A DNA stretch of 64,000 nt, from NCBI RefSeq assembly GCF_023823125.1, contig NZ_CP090949.1:2814001-2878000 (forward strand). Reading direction: 5' to 3'. This document shows positions 55,159 through 63,883 of this stretch, in pieces. Both the position numbers and the translations under genes were made by a program. The notes beneath the pieces were generated by a model. That model was given only the letters and a program-made list of their open reading frames with translations, ran no database searches and was not told the origin of the DNA. How positions within the stretch are numbered: position 1 is the first letter of the stretch; each line of letters starts with the position of its first letter. This DNA comes from Erythrobacter aurantius. Lineage in GTDB: Bacteria > Pseudomonadota > Alphaproteobacteria > Sphingomonadales > Sphingomonadaceae.

Positions 55159-55187
55159 GGAGGCGCCGCGAAACCGCGTGCGCCTCC
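55159..55187 (+). other. Strong intercistronic hairpin between lipoprotein and TonB receptor genes
   Basis: GGAGGCGCCGCG (55159-55170), an AAAC loop, CGCG (55175-55178), a single T bulge and GCGCCTCC (55180-55187) form a 12-bp stem. No U tract follows, so it is not a classic terminator. It may protect the 3' end of the lipoprotein message or set the ratio between the two proteins. Confidence 0.55.
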
Positions 55188-55258
55188 TCTGCTCATTCAA
55201 TCGGGTCACGTTCGGCCCGGACACGTTTCAAGACCTAAACATGAAGGGGTCTCACATT

Positions 55259-57973
55259 ATGTCGACCGGCAAGCGCCTGGCAGGCCTGCTGCTTCTCACC
55301 ACGTCGCTCACCTTCCCCGCCGTCCTGCACGCGCAGGATACGGCGCAGCCCGCCCCGCAGCAGGACGAGCTGGCTCAGGACGTCGAAAGCGTCGAGGAAG
55401 ACGATTATCAGGAGCCGGAAATCTCGGTGCCCGGCGGCTCCGGGATCATCGTCACCGGGCGGCGCAACCGCAATCCGGAGCGTTCGTCCACGCAGGTGCT
55501 GAACGTCCTTTCCGAAGCGGACATCGCTCGTACCGGCGAAGGTGACATTGCCGGCGCGCTGGGCCGCGTGACCGGCCTTTCGGTGGTCGGCGACGGACGC
55601 GTGTTCGTGCGCGGCCTCGGTGATCGCTACTCGCTCGCGCTGCTGAACGGCCTTCCCTTGCCCAGCCCCGAACCGCTGAGCCGCGTCGTTCCGCTCGACA
55701 TTTTCCCGACCAACGTGATCGCCTCGTCGCTGGTGCAGAAGACCTATTCGGCCAACTACCCCGGCGAATTCGGCGGCGGCGTGATCAACCTCACGACCAA
55801 GGCCGTTCCGGTTGAGGATTTCCTCTCGGTCAGCTTCTCGATGGGCGGCGATACCGAGACGACCTTTGAAAACGGCCTGACCTATTTCGGTTCCAACTGG
55901 GATTCCTTCGGTTTCGACAACGGCAACCGTGATATCCTGTCGAACCTGCAGGCATTCTTCGACAGCGGCGAACGCATCGGCAACGTCCCGATCTCTGTCT
56001 CTGAAGGCATTGCCGGGCAGCTATTCCCGCTCAATCTCGTCACCTTGCAAAAGGTCGACAACCAGCGCCCCAATTTTTCCGGATCGATCACCGGCGGGGC
56101 CTCGTTCGAATTGGGCGAAGACACCTATCTCGGCGTGATCGCCACCGCCTCGATCAAGAACAGCCTGCGCAACCGCAGCGTTTTGAGCCAGCGTGGCAGC
56201 AATGATTTGTCCGAGGTGTTCGAACAAACCGAAACCTTCATCACTGATGAAAGCGTGCTGGTGAACGGCCTGCTGGGCCTCGGCCTCGATTTCGGCCCGC
56301 ACACGGTGCGCTGGACCAATCTCTACATCCGTGACACGCTCAAAACCGCGCGTCTTTCCGAAGGGTTCGACATCTTCCCCGGCGAAACCGGGTTCGATTT
56401 CCAGAACCAGCAGACCGCATGGTTCGAGCGTCAGCTGATGGACTCGCAACTGGTCGCGGAACTGGATTTTGACCGGTTCAGCGTCGATCTGCGCGGCGGA
56501 TACGCCCGCACCGATCGTGAAGCTCCGTTCAACACCACCTTCAGCTACACCCGCACCAACCTTTCGGGTAACCCGTTCGGCGACTTCTTCGTTGCGTATT
56601 TCAACCAGCTTTCGGACGCAGGCATCACCACCGTCTCGTTTGATGACCTGACGGAGAAGCTGTGGTTCGGCGGCGTCGATCTCGGCTACGAATTGACCGA
56701 CACTTTCGAAGTCACCGTGGGCTATGCCTATTCGGACACCGATCGCCGCTCGGAAAGCCGCGAATTCCGTCCGTTCATCGCGCCCGATGCCAGCAATCCG
56801 GATCTCGGCTCGCTTGACGAAAACGCCGCTATTGCGCTGGGTCTGCGGCGTCCGGGCGACATCATCAACGGGGCCACCCTTGCGGGCTTCAACGTCACCC
56901 TTACCGAAGCGACGCCCTTCCCGGTGTTTGACGCGGCCTTGGAAGTCAACGCGGGCTATGGCCTCTTCCGCTGGCTGCCGACCGGCAACCTCACGCTGGA
57001 AGCAGGCGTGCGTTATGAAGACGCGACGCAGGCGGTGAACCTCGACCAGACGATCTTCAACACGCCGATCGCCGGGGCCACGCCGACTTTCATCGCCAAC
57101 GACTACTTCCTGCCGAGCGGCACCGTCACCTGGGAGCCGATCGACGACCTGCAACTGCGCCTTTCGGCCTCGCAGACGATCGCCCGCCCCCAGTTCCGCG
57201 AGCTGGTCGAACAGCGTTACTTCGATCCCGAAAGCAACCGCCTGTTCCAGGGCAACCCGCTGCTGCAGGACAGCGAACTGCTGAACATCGAAGCCCGCGC
57301 CGAATATTATCTCGGCGGGTCGGATCGCGTCAGCCTTGCCGGCTTCTACAAGAAGATCGACAACCCGATCGAAAGCACGTTCAACGTCGCATCGGGGCAG
57401 GTCTTCACCAGCTTCGCCAACGCCCCTTCGGCACAGCTTTACGGTTTCGAGCTTGATGCGGTTTACGGCATCGATCTCTACAACCTTGGCGGCAGCTTCT
57501 TCGAAACGAAGCAGTTGCTGTTCATTGCCAACTACACCTTCACCCAATCCGAACTCTCGGTCGGCGCGGGTGACATTTCGCCCGTTCCGGGCAATGCCAA
57601 CCAGCTTGCCAGCCTCATCTTCGACGATGGCGCGCCGCTGGTGGGCCAGTCGGATCACATCGCCAACTTCTCGTTCGGCATCGAGGATACCGAGAAGGTC
57701 CAGCAGCTGACCGTCCTGCTCAACTACGCCAGCGAACGCGTGACCCAGCGTGCGGGGGCTCAGCCGGACTTCATCGAAGATCCGGGCCTGACGGTCGACA
57801 TCGTTGCCCGCACTGATTTGAAGCTCGGCGTGCCGCTGGAACTGAGCTTTGAAGCGCGCAATATCTTTGGCCGCGACAATTTCGAGTTCCAGGAGCTTGG
57901 CGCGAACCGGATCGAGTTCAACACCTTCCAGGTCGGCACGTCATTCTCGCTGGGAGTGACTGCCAAGTTCTGA
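55259..57973 (+). CDS. TonB-dependent outer-membrane receptor
   Basis: A 904-aa protein with a signal peptide (MSTGKRLAGLLLLTTSLTFP, cleavage after HAQ). The plug domain (residues about 60-200) has STQVLNVLSEADIARTGEGD, VFVRGLGDRYSLALLNGLPL and EFGGGVINLTTKA. A large beta-barrel follows, ending in the aromatic residue needed for insertion (LGVTAKF). The TBDR type with the GLGDRYSLALLNG plug is known in sphingomonads, but its ligand is not. The ATG at 55259 has an AAGGGG site nine bases upstream. A strong terminator follows. Confidence 0.95.
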   Translation: MSTGKRLAGLLLLTTSLTFPAVLHAQDTAQPAPQQDELAQDVESVEEDDYQEPEISVPGGSGIIVTGRRNRNPERSSTQVLNVLSEADIARTGEGDIAGALGRVTGLSVVGDGRVFVRGLGDRYSLALLNGLPLPSPEPLSRVVPLDIFPTNVIASSLVQKTYSANYPGEFGGGVINLTTKAVPVEDFLSVSFSMGGDTETTFENGLTYFGSNWDSFGFDNGNRDILSNLQAFFDSGERIGNVPISVSEGIAGQLFPLNLVTLQKVDNQRPNFSGSITGGASFELGEDTYLGVIATASIKNSLRNRSVLSQRGSNDLSEVFEQTETFITDESVLVNGLLGLGLDFGPHTVRWTNLYIRDTLKTARLSEGFDIFPGETGFDFQNQQTAWFERQLMDSQLVAELDFDRFSVDLRGGYARTDREAPFNTTFSYTRTNLSGNPFGDFFVAYFNQLSDAGITTVSFDDLTEKLWFGGVDLGYELTDTFEVTVGYAYSDTDRRSESREFRPFIAPDASNPDLGSLDENAAIALGLRRPGDIINGATLAGFNVTLTEATPFPVFDAALEVNAGYGLFRWLPTGNLTLEAGVRYEDATQAVNLDQTIFNTPIAGATPTFIANDYFLPSGTVTWEPIDDLQLRLSASQTIARPQFRELVEQRYFDPESNRLFQGNPLLQDSELLNIEARAEYYLGGSDRVSLAGFYKKIDNPIESTFNVASGQVFTSFANAPSAQLYGFELDAVYGIDLYNLGGSFFETKQLLFIANYTFTQSELSVGAGDISPVPGNANQLASLIFDDGAPLVGQSDHIANFSFGIEDTEKVQQLTVLLNYASERVTQRAGAQPDFIEDPGLTVDIVARTDLKLGVPLELSFEARNIFGRDNFEFQELGANRIEFNTFQVGTSFSLGVTAKF

Positions 57974-58000
57974 TCGCTAACAGGCGATACCGAATTAGGA

Positions 58001-58030
58001 AAGGCCGCCCTGTAACGGGGCGGCCTTTTG
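58001..58030 (+). terminator. Rho-independent terminator after the TonB receptor gene
   Basis: AAGGCCGCCC (58001-58010) pairs with GGGCGGCCTT (58018-58027) and is followed by TTG. The opposite strand also shows a T run after the stem, so it may serve the convergent response-regulator gene too. Confidence 0.9.
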
Positions 58031-58055
58031 CTTTGCCGGTCGCTTCGTTCGCGCT

Positions 58056-58730
58056 TCAGGGCAGGTCGAAGACGTAGCCCATCGATCGCACGGTGCGCAG
58101 CGGATTGCCTGCTCCGGCCGCCTTCAAGGCGCGGCGCAGACGTCCTACCCAGACATCGACGGTGCGTTCGTCAATCGGCGGCTCGCGCTTGCCCAGTCCC
58201 TGAATCATGTCCTCGCGGCTGAGCACGCGGTTGGGGTTTTCCGCGAGGAAGCGCAGCAGCCGGAACTCATTGGGCCGCAGCATGATCGGTTCGTCGTTCC
58301 AGCGCGCCTGTAGTGCAGCCATGTCGATCACCAGCGGACCCATGTCGACCCGCTGCACCGCGTGTCGTTCGGCGTGGCGCGATTGCAGCGCCAGCACCCT
58401 GTCGAGCACCGCGTTGCGCGCCAGCGGCCCGACCATGTAATCGTCCGCCCCGGCCTTCAGCGCGCGGCGGCGATCCTCGACGTCGTCTTCCTCCAGCACC
58501 ATCGTCACATGCGCTTCGCTGGTGCGCGGGTCGGCGCGCAGGCGGCGGCACATTTCGAGCCCCGCCAGATCGTCCATCACCCAATCGACAAACACCCACA
58601 CCGGGCCATCCACCAGACGGAGCGGGCCATCCGGCCCCATCCTGTCGAAGGTGAATCGCTTCCCGTCGTGGATGAAGTCTTCGAGCGTTTCGCCAAGCTC
58701 GCTGGTAAGGAAGATGTTGATGACGTCCAT
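58056..58730 (-). CDS. PhoB/OmpR-family regulator with degenerate receiver domain
   Basis: A 224-aa protein. The C-terminal winged helix (residues about 140-224) is typical: RPNEFRLLRFLAENPNRVLS, then DERTVDVWVGRLRRALKAAG and LRTVRSMGYVFDL. The N-terminal receiver is shortened and diverged. Asp49 (FVDWVM) could take the phosphoryl group, but the acidic pair at the start is absent, the switch Thr is Glu (MVLEE), and the conserved Lys in DDYMVGPL is Gly101. Phosphorylation control therefore looks weakened. No sensor kinase is nearby. It is convergent with the TonB receptor and may control it. Confidence 0.85.
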   Translation of the reverse strand: MDVINIFLTSELGETLEDFIHDGKRFTFDRMGPDGPLRLVDGPVWVFVDWVMDDLAGLEMCRRLRADPRTSEAHVTMVLEEDDVEDRRRALKAGADDYMVGPLARNAVLDRVLALQSRHAERHAVQRVDMGPLVIDMAALQARWNDEPIMLRPNEFRLLRFLAENPNRVLSREDMIQGLGKREPPIDERTVDVWVGRLRRALKAAGAGNPLRTVRSMGYVFDLP

Positions 58731-58773
58731 GCGCCGCCCCGGACTGTTGCGAGCCCCGGATTGCCGCCGCGAT

Positions 58774-58801
58774 GTGACGCATTCGTGACGTGATTGCGAC
58801 G
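58774..58801 (-). promoter_or_regulatory. Three direct repeats in 11-bp phase upstream of the regulator
   Basis: GTGACG at 58774-58779 and 58785-58790 and GCGACG at 58796-58801 are spaced exactly 11 bases apart. On the regulator's coding strand they read CGTC(A/G)C. OmpR/PhoB-type winged helices bind direct repeats in this phase, so this is a candidate autoregulatory site, about 44-71 bases upstream of the ATG at 58730. Confidence 0.55.
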
Positions 58802-58857
58802 ATCACTACACACATGTCACATTCGCGTCGATTTTGTGCGCGCATCGCTCCTTTTGC

Positions 58858-59877
58858 TCAATCCAGCACGCTCACCTGATCCATGCCCGGCAAGGCCATC
58901 GCCATGGCGGTGGGCCATTTGGGACGGTAAGGTGCCTCGATCATTGCGATTTCCTCCGCCGAAAGCTTCAGATCGAGCGCCGCCACCGCCGCCTCGATAT
59001 GCGACGGCTTGGTCGCCCCGATGATCGGCGCCGCGACCGCCGGCTTGGTGAAATGCCATGCCAGCGCGATGCTCGCCATCGCCTCCCCGCGCTGCCGCGC
59101 CAGCGTATCAAGCGCGGCGATCACGGCATTGTCGGCCTCGTCCTCGGGATAGATCACCTTGCCGAAACCGTCGGTCTTGCTGCGCACCGTCTCTTCACCC
59201 AGAGGCCGCGCCAGCCGCCCGCGCGCCAGCGGGCTCCACGGGATCACGCCGACCCCCTGATCGACGCACAGCGGCAGCATCTCGCGTTCTTCTTCGCGGT
59301 AGATCAGGTTGAGCTGGTTCTGCATCGAAATGAACCGCGTCCAGCCATTGCTGCGCGCCACTTCCTGCGCCTTGGCAAACTGCCAAGCATACATCGACGA
59401 TGCGCCGATATAGCGCGCCTTCCCCGCCTTCACGATGTCGTGCAGCGCCTCCATCGTTTCCTCGATCGGGGTCGCATCGTCCCAGCGGTGGATCTGGAAC
59501 AGGTCGACATAATCCATGCCCAGCCGCGTCAGGCTGTCGTCAATCGCCTGCATCAGCGACTTGCGTGAAAGCCCGCCGGTGTTGGGGGCATTGCGCCACG
59601 GAATGAAGGCCTTGGTCGCCACCACGATCTCGTCGCGCCGCGCCATCTGGTTCAACAGCTTGCCGGTGATCTCTTCCGACGCGCCGCCCGAATAGCCGTT
59701 GGCGGTGTCGAAGAAGTTGATCCCCGCCTCCAGCGCCTGCCGAAAGAACGGGCGACTCGCCTCTTCATCCAGCAGCCAGTCGCCGTGCCAGCCCTTGGTC
59801 GTATCGCCATAGCTCATGCAGCCCAGACACAGGCGCGAGACGGAGAGGCCGGAATTGCCGAGACGGGTGAATTTCAT
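58858..59877 (-). CDS. Aldo/keto reductase
   Basis: A 339-aa TIM-barrel oxidoreductase of the aldo/keto reductase family (YajO/Tas-like group). The catalytic tetrad region is visible: NFFDTANGYSGGASEEITG (Asp and Tyr), VVATKAF (Lys) and FQIHRWD (His). QNQLNLIYREEEREMLPLC and GVIPWSPLARGRLARPLGEE are further family marks. It uses NADPH; the substrate is unknown. It stands between the regulator gene and the SDR gene, each with its own spacing. Confidence 0.93.
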   Translation of the reverse strand: MKFTRLGNSGLSVSRLCLGCMSYGDTTKGWHGDWLLDEEASRPFFRQALEAGINFFDTANGYSGGASEEITGKLLNQMARRDEIVVATKAFIPWRNAPNTGGLSRKSLMQAIDDSLTRLGMDYVDLFQIHRWDDATPIEETMEALHDIVKAGKARYIGASSMYAWQFAKAQEVARSNGWTRFISMQNQLNLIYREEEREMLPLCVDQGVGVIPWSPLARGRLARPLGEETVRSKTDGFGKVIYPEDEADNAVIAALDTLARQRGEAMASIALAWHFTKPAVAAPIIGATKPSHIEAAVAALDLKLSAEEIAMIEAPYRPKWPTAMAMALPGMDQVSVLD

Positions 59878-60102
59878 GATTCATGCCTTTCGAAGGCTGG
59901 GATGGAACAAACAAATGGGTGTTTTGAAAATATCGGAATTGCGAACAACCCTATGAAATAATGCAGGAACTTTCCCATTTCCGGCCCGCCGGGTGTGACT
60001 TTTCGCATTTTCCACCTTTTTGCCGCCTCGCTTCGCGTCGTGATGCAGAATTAGCATTCAAGCGGCGGGTAGGAAATCGCCGCGAGGCTTGCGCCGGTCA
60101 TG

Positions 60103-60843
60103 TCACGAAAGCGTCAGCCCGCCGTCCACCACCAGCGTCTGCCCGGTCATGTAGGATGCCAGCGGAGAAGCGAGGAACAACGCCGCCCCGGCCATGTCCT
60201 CCGGCGTGCCCATCCGCCCCAGCGGGATCGCGCGCAGGCTTGCCTCGCGCCGTTCGGGATGGTCGGTGGTCACGGCGGTCAGCTTGGTCGGGACCAGCCC
60301 CGGCGCGATGCCGTTCACGCGCAAACCGTCCCTCGCCCAGGCTTCGCCCAATGTCTTCACGAGGCTCGCCGCGCCCGCTTTCGACGCGGCATAGGCGGGC
60401 GTGCCGATGGTCGATTTGAACGCCGCAACGGAAGACACCACGATCATGTTGCCGCCGCGCTCTGCCAACCCTTGGTGAAAGGCCCGCGCCACATCCATCA
60501 CCGAATTGAGGTTCACATCGACAACCGCATCCCAGCCTTCGCGGGTGAATTCGGCCCGTTTGTAACGAACCACCCCCTGCGACTGCACCAGTACATCGAC
60601 CGCACCGATTTCCGCCGCCAGCGCATCCGCCGCGTCGCGATCCGTCACGTCGAGCCGGTGATAGGTCAGCCCGCGAAGATCGCTGTCCTCGGCCTCCAGA
60701 TAGTCCCCTTCGTCGGGCCGCGTGCCGGTGACGATCACTGCCGCCCCATGCGCGCGAAACCCTTGGGCAATGCCATTGCCGATCCCGCTCGACCCGCCGA
60801 TGACGAGCACGAGCTTTCCGCTGAAATCGAGGGGCGTGTTCAA
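60103..60843 (-). CDS. Short-chain dehydrogenase/reductase
   Basis: A 246-aa SDR with the cofactor motif IGGSSGIGNGIAQGF, the NNAG-equivalent VQSQGVVRY, catalytic Ser in VVSSVAAF, and YAASKAG (YxxxK). The C-terminus GQTLVVDGGLTLS is typical of FabG-like enzymes. I choose the TTG at 60843 because AAGGAG lies seven bases upstream; the ATG options do not fit. The substrate is unknown. Confidence 0.92.
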   Translation of the reverse strand: MNTPLDFSGKLVLVIGGSSGIGNGIAQGFRAHGAAVIVTGTRPDEGDYLEAEDSDLRGLTYHRLDVTDRDAADALAAEIGAVDVLVQSQGVVRYKRAEFTREGWDAVVDVNLNSVMDVARAFHQGLAERGGNMIVVSSVAAFKSTIGTPAYAASKAGAASLVKTLGEAWARDGLRVNGIAPGLVPTKLTAVTTDHPERREASLRAIPLGRMGTPEDMAGAALFLASPLASYMTGQTLVVDGGLTLS

Positions 60844-61119
60844 TGTCGCTCTCCTTTGATGGCCATCCAAGAGCGTGTTGAGCGAATTGTAAAGCGATCG
60901 ATTCAGACGGCGATGCCGACGGCTTTCAGGCAAGCCCTCCGGCTTCGCCTGTGGCAGAGAATGGGTGGGAAGTGGACTTCCGTAGGTTAGTCGATTTGGT
61001 GTGTTCGCTTGACGAAAGCTGATAGCTGAAAGTTGGGGTGGTGGGCTTGAATGCGGGGCCGTCGGTGGTTTAGCTAAAGAGCCAAGTCTGAACTCGAAAA
61101 TTGGATCACCCGGAACATC

Positions 61120-62415
61120 ATGAAGGCCTTCTCAGCACTCGGCATCGTCAGCGCCCTTCTTTTGTCTAGCCAGACAGCCTCAGCAGAAGAAGTTTATGCT
61201 GTTTCGCCAACCGGACAGCCAGAAGCACTTTTCGCGAATGAACCTGAAGAGGTGCTCGCCAGCTTGAGCGAGCTTTGCCGAGTCAATGAAGGCAATGTCG
61301 TCGAGCGGGAGAAGTTCAGCATCACATGTGAGTTTGAAATCTACGGAGACGATCCGCTCACGGGCGTCCTCAACATCGTGACTTTGTCAGAATCCCCGAG
61401 AGCCTATTTCAGATTTGACCTAAACACCGTAGATGGGGGGACAATGGCGACCGCCTCGGGGTGGGCTGGAACGGTTTCTCTCGGGAGAGAAAGCCGTGTC
61501 GCCTATGAAGACGCACGTTTTCAGAATAATGTGACAAACTTCATGTTGAATGCCGGAGGGCAATACACCCCTGGAACCACCTTCCCGAACCATGCTCTTC
61601 TCGGTCTTAGACTGGAGCCAGTCGAACAGCCACGAAGAGGCTACGTAGTCCGTGAGGTGGTCCCGGGTGGTCAAGGAGATCAAGCCCAACTCGCTTTGGA
61701 AGACGTGATCACTCGTATCGCTGGCGAACGGGTAAGAGAGCCGCAAGACCTCTTGCCCGCGCTAGAAGAGGCGGCGGAGGAACGAAGCTTTACTGTTGAG
61801 TTTTATCGAGGTTCCGAACGTCGCTCTGTCACAGTCGAGACGGTATTCAGGGACCCTATTCCGGGAGCCCCCCTTGGAAATCTGTCGCCAACAGTTGGCG
61901 AAGGCGAACCCCAATCGATAGAACTTGACGAGCCAGACGGAACTTCAGTGACAGATAGCATCGCTGAACTGGAAAGGCTTGCCGATCTACGGGATCGCGG
62001 CGTGTTGTCGGAAGCGGAATTCACGCAAATGAAAGCGCGGATCCTCGCGAATGATCCTCCCGCCGAAGGCGCCCCAGCAACATCACCTACTTGGGTTCTG
62101 GTTAACAGTAACGGTGGAGGCTGGGATCAATACGTCGACCGCCGGTCAATCCGCATGATATCCAATGGCTATAAGCAAGCCTGGGTACGAAACGACTTCG
62201 GCAGGCCAAACAGGCATGGGGACACCAGCAGAAGGAACCTCTCAGAATTCGACTGCGCCATGGGACGATTTCGCCACCTTGAATCAGTCTACTACCAAGG
62301 GGAGGAGGTCACGACGCAAGATGATCCTTCTTCGGAATGGATAACTGCCTCCCGTATCGGGATTGGGTCCGAAAGAACACTGACCTACGTGTGCGAAGGG
62401 AGGCTGGCTGAGTAG
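61120..62415 (+). CDS. Secreted protein with PDZ, SHOCT and adhesin-E-like modules
   Basis: A 431-aa protein with a signal peptide (MKAFSALGIVSALLLSSQTA, cleavage after SAE). After an N-terminal region of unknown fold, a PDZ-like domain spans residues about 170-235 (LGLRLEPVEQPRRGYVVREV, then DVITRIAGERVREPQDLLPA). A SHOCT-type helical pair follows (ELERLADLRDRGVLSEAEF). The C-terminal part (WVLVNSNGGGWDQYVDRRSI, then EFDCAMGRFRHLESVYYQGE) resembles the surface-adhesin E family. It uses more A/T-ending codons than its neighbours, which suggests recent acquisition. The function is unknown. Confidence 0.75.
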   Translation: MKAFSALGIVSALLLSSQTASAEEVYAVSPTGQPEALFANEPEEVLASLSELCRVNEGNVVEREKFSITCEFEIYGDDPLTGVLNIVTLSESPRAYFRFDLNTVDGGTMATASGWAGTVSLGRESRVAYEDARFQNNVTNFMLNAGGQYTPGTTFPNHALLGLRLEPVEQPRRGYVVREVVPGGQGDQAQLALEDVITRIAGERVREPQDLLPALEEAAEERSFTVEFYRGSERRSVTVETVFRDPIPGAPLGNLSPTVGEGEPQSIELDEPDGTSVTDSIAELERLADLRDRGVLSEAEFTQMKARILANDPPAEGAPATSPTWVLVNSNGGGWDQYVDRRSIRMISNGYKQAWVRNDFGRPNRHGDTSRRNLSEFDCAMGRFRHLESVYYQGEEVTTQDDPSSEWITASRIGIGSERTLTYVCEGRLAE

Positions 62416-62740
62416 CCACACGCCTGACATAGCCGTGAGAGTAAAGCCTCGGTCTTTAACTCCCTTGAAGTCTAAATTCCTTCCATTTGCGACGTGAATG
62501 GCGCCCTGACCCTAAAACCATTGACGCTTCCACCACCCGTTTTCGTTGAAATCATAAATCGCCGGTCGGTGCTTGAGTCCCCCTTTCCGCTGCCAATGTT
62601 GCGAAAATTTGTTCGCCTCGTGGCAGGGTTCGTGAAGTGGAGCTAACCTAGCGTCCGCAATGGGGTCGCTAGCGGAACGATCGCCATTTGCTCGAAAGCG
62701 TCGCAAGCCCGCCACGACAGGCATCAGTCCAACCCATCGG
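62416..62740. other. Gene-free interval of lower GC content
   Basis: I see no convincing gene here. A 70-codon frame on the minus strand (62512-62724) exists but lacks a ribosome-binding site and shows no clear codon bias. The interval shares the lower GC content of the PDZ gene before it, so both may be part of a small acquired segment. Confidence 0.4.
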
Positions 62741-63883
62741 CTAGATCGAACGGCTGATCACTTCCTTCATGATCTCGCTCGTGCCGCCATAGATGCGCTG
62801 CACGCGGGCGTCGCGCCACAGTCTCGCGATGGCGTATTCATTCATGTAACCCGCGCCACCATGCAGTTGCAGGCAGGCGTCAACCATCTCCCACTGCATT
62901 TCGGTGTGCCACAGCTTTGCCGCGCTGGCTTCGCCCGTGGTCAGTTCGCCGCGCAGGTGGCGGGCAATCGCCCAGTCGAGATGCGCCCAGCCGACCTGCA
63001 ATTTCGCCGCGAGGTCCGCGAGGGTGAACTTGGTGTTCTGGAACTGGAACACGGTGCTGCCGAATGCCTTGCGTTCCTTGGTGAAGTTCACCGTTTCGTC
63101 GAATGCGCGCTGCGCCCCGCCCATGGCGGAAACGGCGATCGAGAGGCGTTCCTGCGGCAATTCTTCCATCAGGTGGATGAAGCCGCGATTTTCCCCGCCC
63201 AGAATGTTTGTCTTGGGCACGCGCACGTCCTGGAAAAACAGTTCGGACGTGTCGGCGGAATGCTGTCCGATCTTGTCGAGGTTCCGGCCCTTTTCGAAAC
63301 CGGGGGTGTCGGCATCGACGAGGATCAGCGAAGTTCCCTTGGCCCCTGCGGTGGGATCGGTTTTCGCCACCACGATCACCACATCGGCGTTCTGGCCGTT
63401 GGTGATGTAGGTTTTCGACCCGTTGATAACGAGGTGATTGCCGTCCTCAACCGCAGTGGTGCGGATGCCCTGAAGGTCGCTGCCCGCGCCCGGTTCGGTC
63501 ATGGCGATGGCGCTGATGATATCGCCGCTGATCATGCCGGGCAGGTATTTCTCCTTCTGCTCCGGGCTGCCGAGCCGCTCGAAATAGTTGACGGTGATGT
63601 CGTTCTGCAGCGTGAAGCCGGCCGAGGTGCCGATATAGGCGAGCTCTTCCGCCAGCACGCAGTTGAAGCCGAAATCGAGGCCGAGCCCGCCGTTCTCTTC
63701 CTTCACCGTGGGGCACAGCATCCCCGCCTCGCCCAGCGCCTTCCAAGCCTCGCGCGGGACGATGCCTTCTTCCTCGTGCTGGTCGAGATAGGGGACCATG
63801 TGTTCGGCGAGCACCTTTCGCACGGTGTCGCGGAATGCTTCGTGGTCTTCGTTATAGGCGGTGCGGTTTGCTGTGTTCAGCAT
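62741..63883 (-). CDS. Acyl-CoA dehydrogenase
   Basis: A 380-aa flavoprotein of the acyl-CoA dehydrogenase family: AFRDTVRKVLAEHMVPYLDQ, FAD-binding AIAMTEPGAGSDLQGIRTTA, and KTYITNGQNADVVIVVAKT. The usual C-terminal Glu of the short/medium-chain type is Gly here (YGGTSEIMKEV), whereas Glu is present in AFDETVNFTKERKAFG, as in the long-chain and isovaleryl types. It acts in beta-oxidation or branched-chain catabolism. It starts at the ATG at 63883. The 117 bases up to the window edge hold no recognisable gene. Confidence 0.95.
   Translation of the reverse strand: MLNTANRTAYNEDHEAFRDTVRKVLAEHMVPYLDQHEEEGIVPREAWKALGEAGMLCPTVKEENGGLGLDFGFNCVLAEELAYIGTSAGFTLQNDITVNYFERLGSPEQKEKYLPGMISGDIISAIAMTEPGAGSDLQGIRTTAVEDGNHLVINGSKTYITNGQNADVVIVVAKTDPTAGAKGTSLILVDADTPGFEKGRNLDKIGQHSADTSELFFQDVRVPKTNILGGENRGFIHLMEELPQERLSIAVSAMGGAQRAFDETVNFTKERKAFGSTVFQFQNTKFTLADLAAKLQVGWAHLDWAIARHLRGELTTGEASAAKLWHTEMQWEMVDACLQLHGGAGYMNEYAIARLWRDARVQRIYGGTSEIMKEVISRSI

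Noticed and set aside
62512..62724. 70-codon frame on the minus strand upstream of the PDZ gene's end
   Set aside because: No ribosome-binding site, no GC3 bias, no recognised family. It is noted only in the gap entry.
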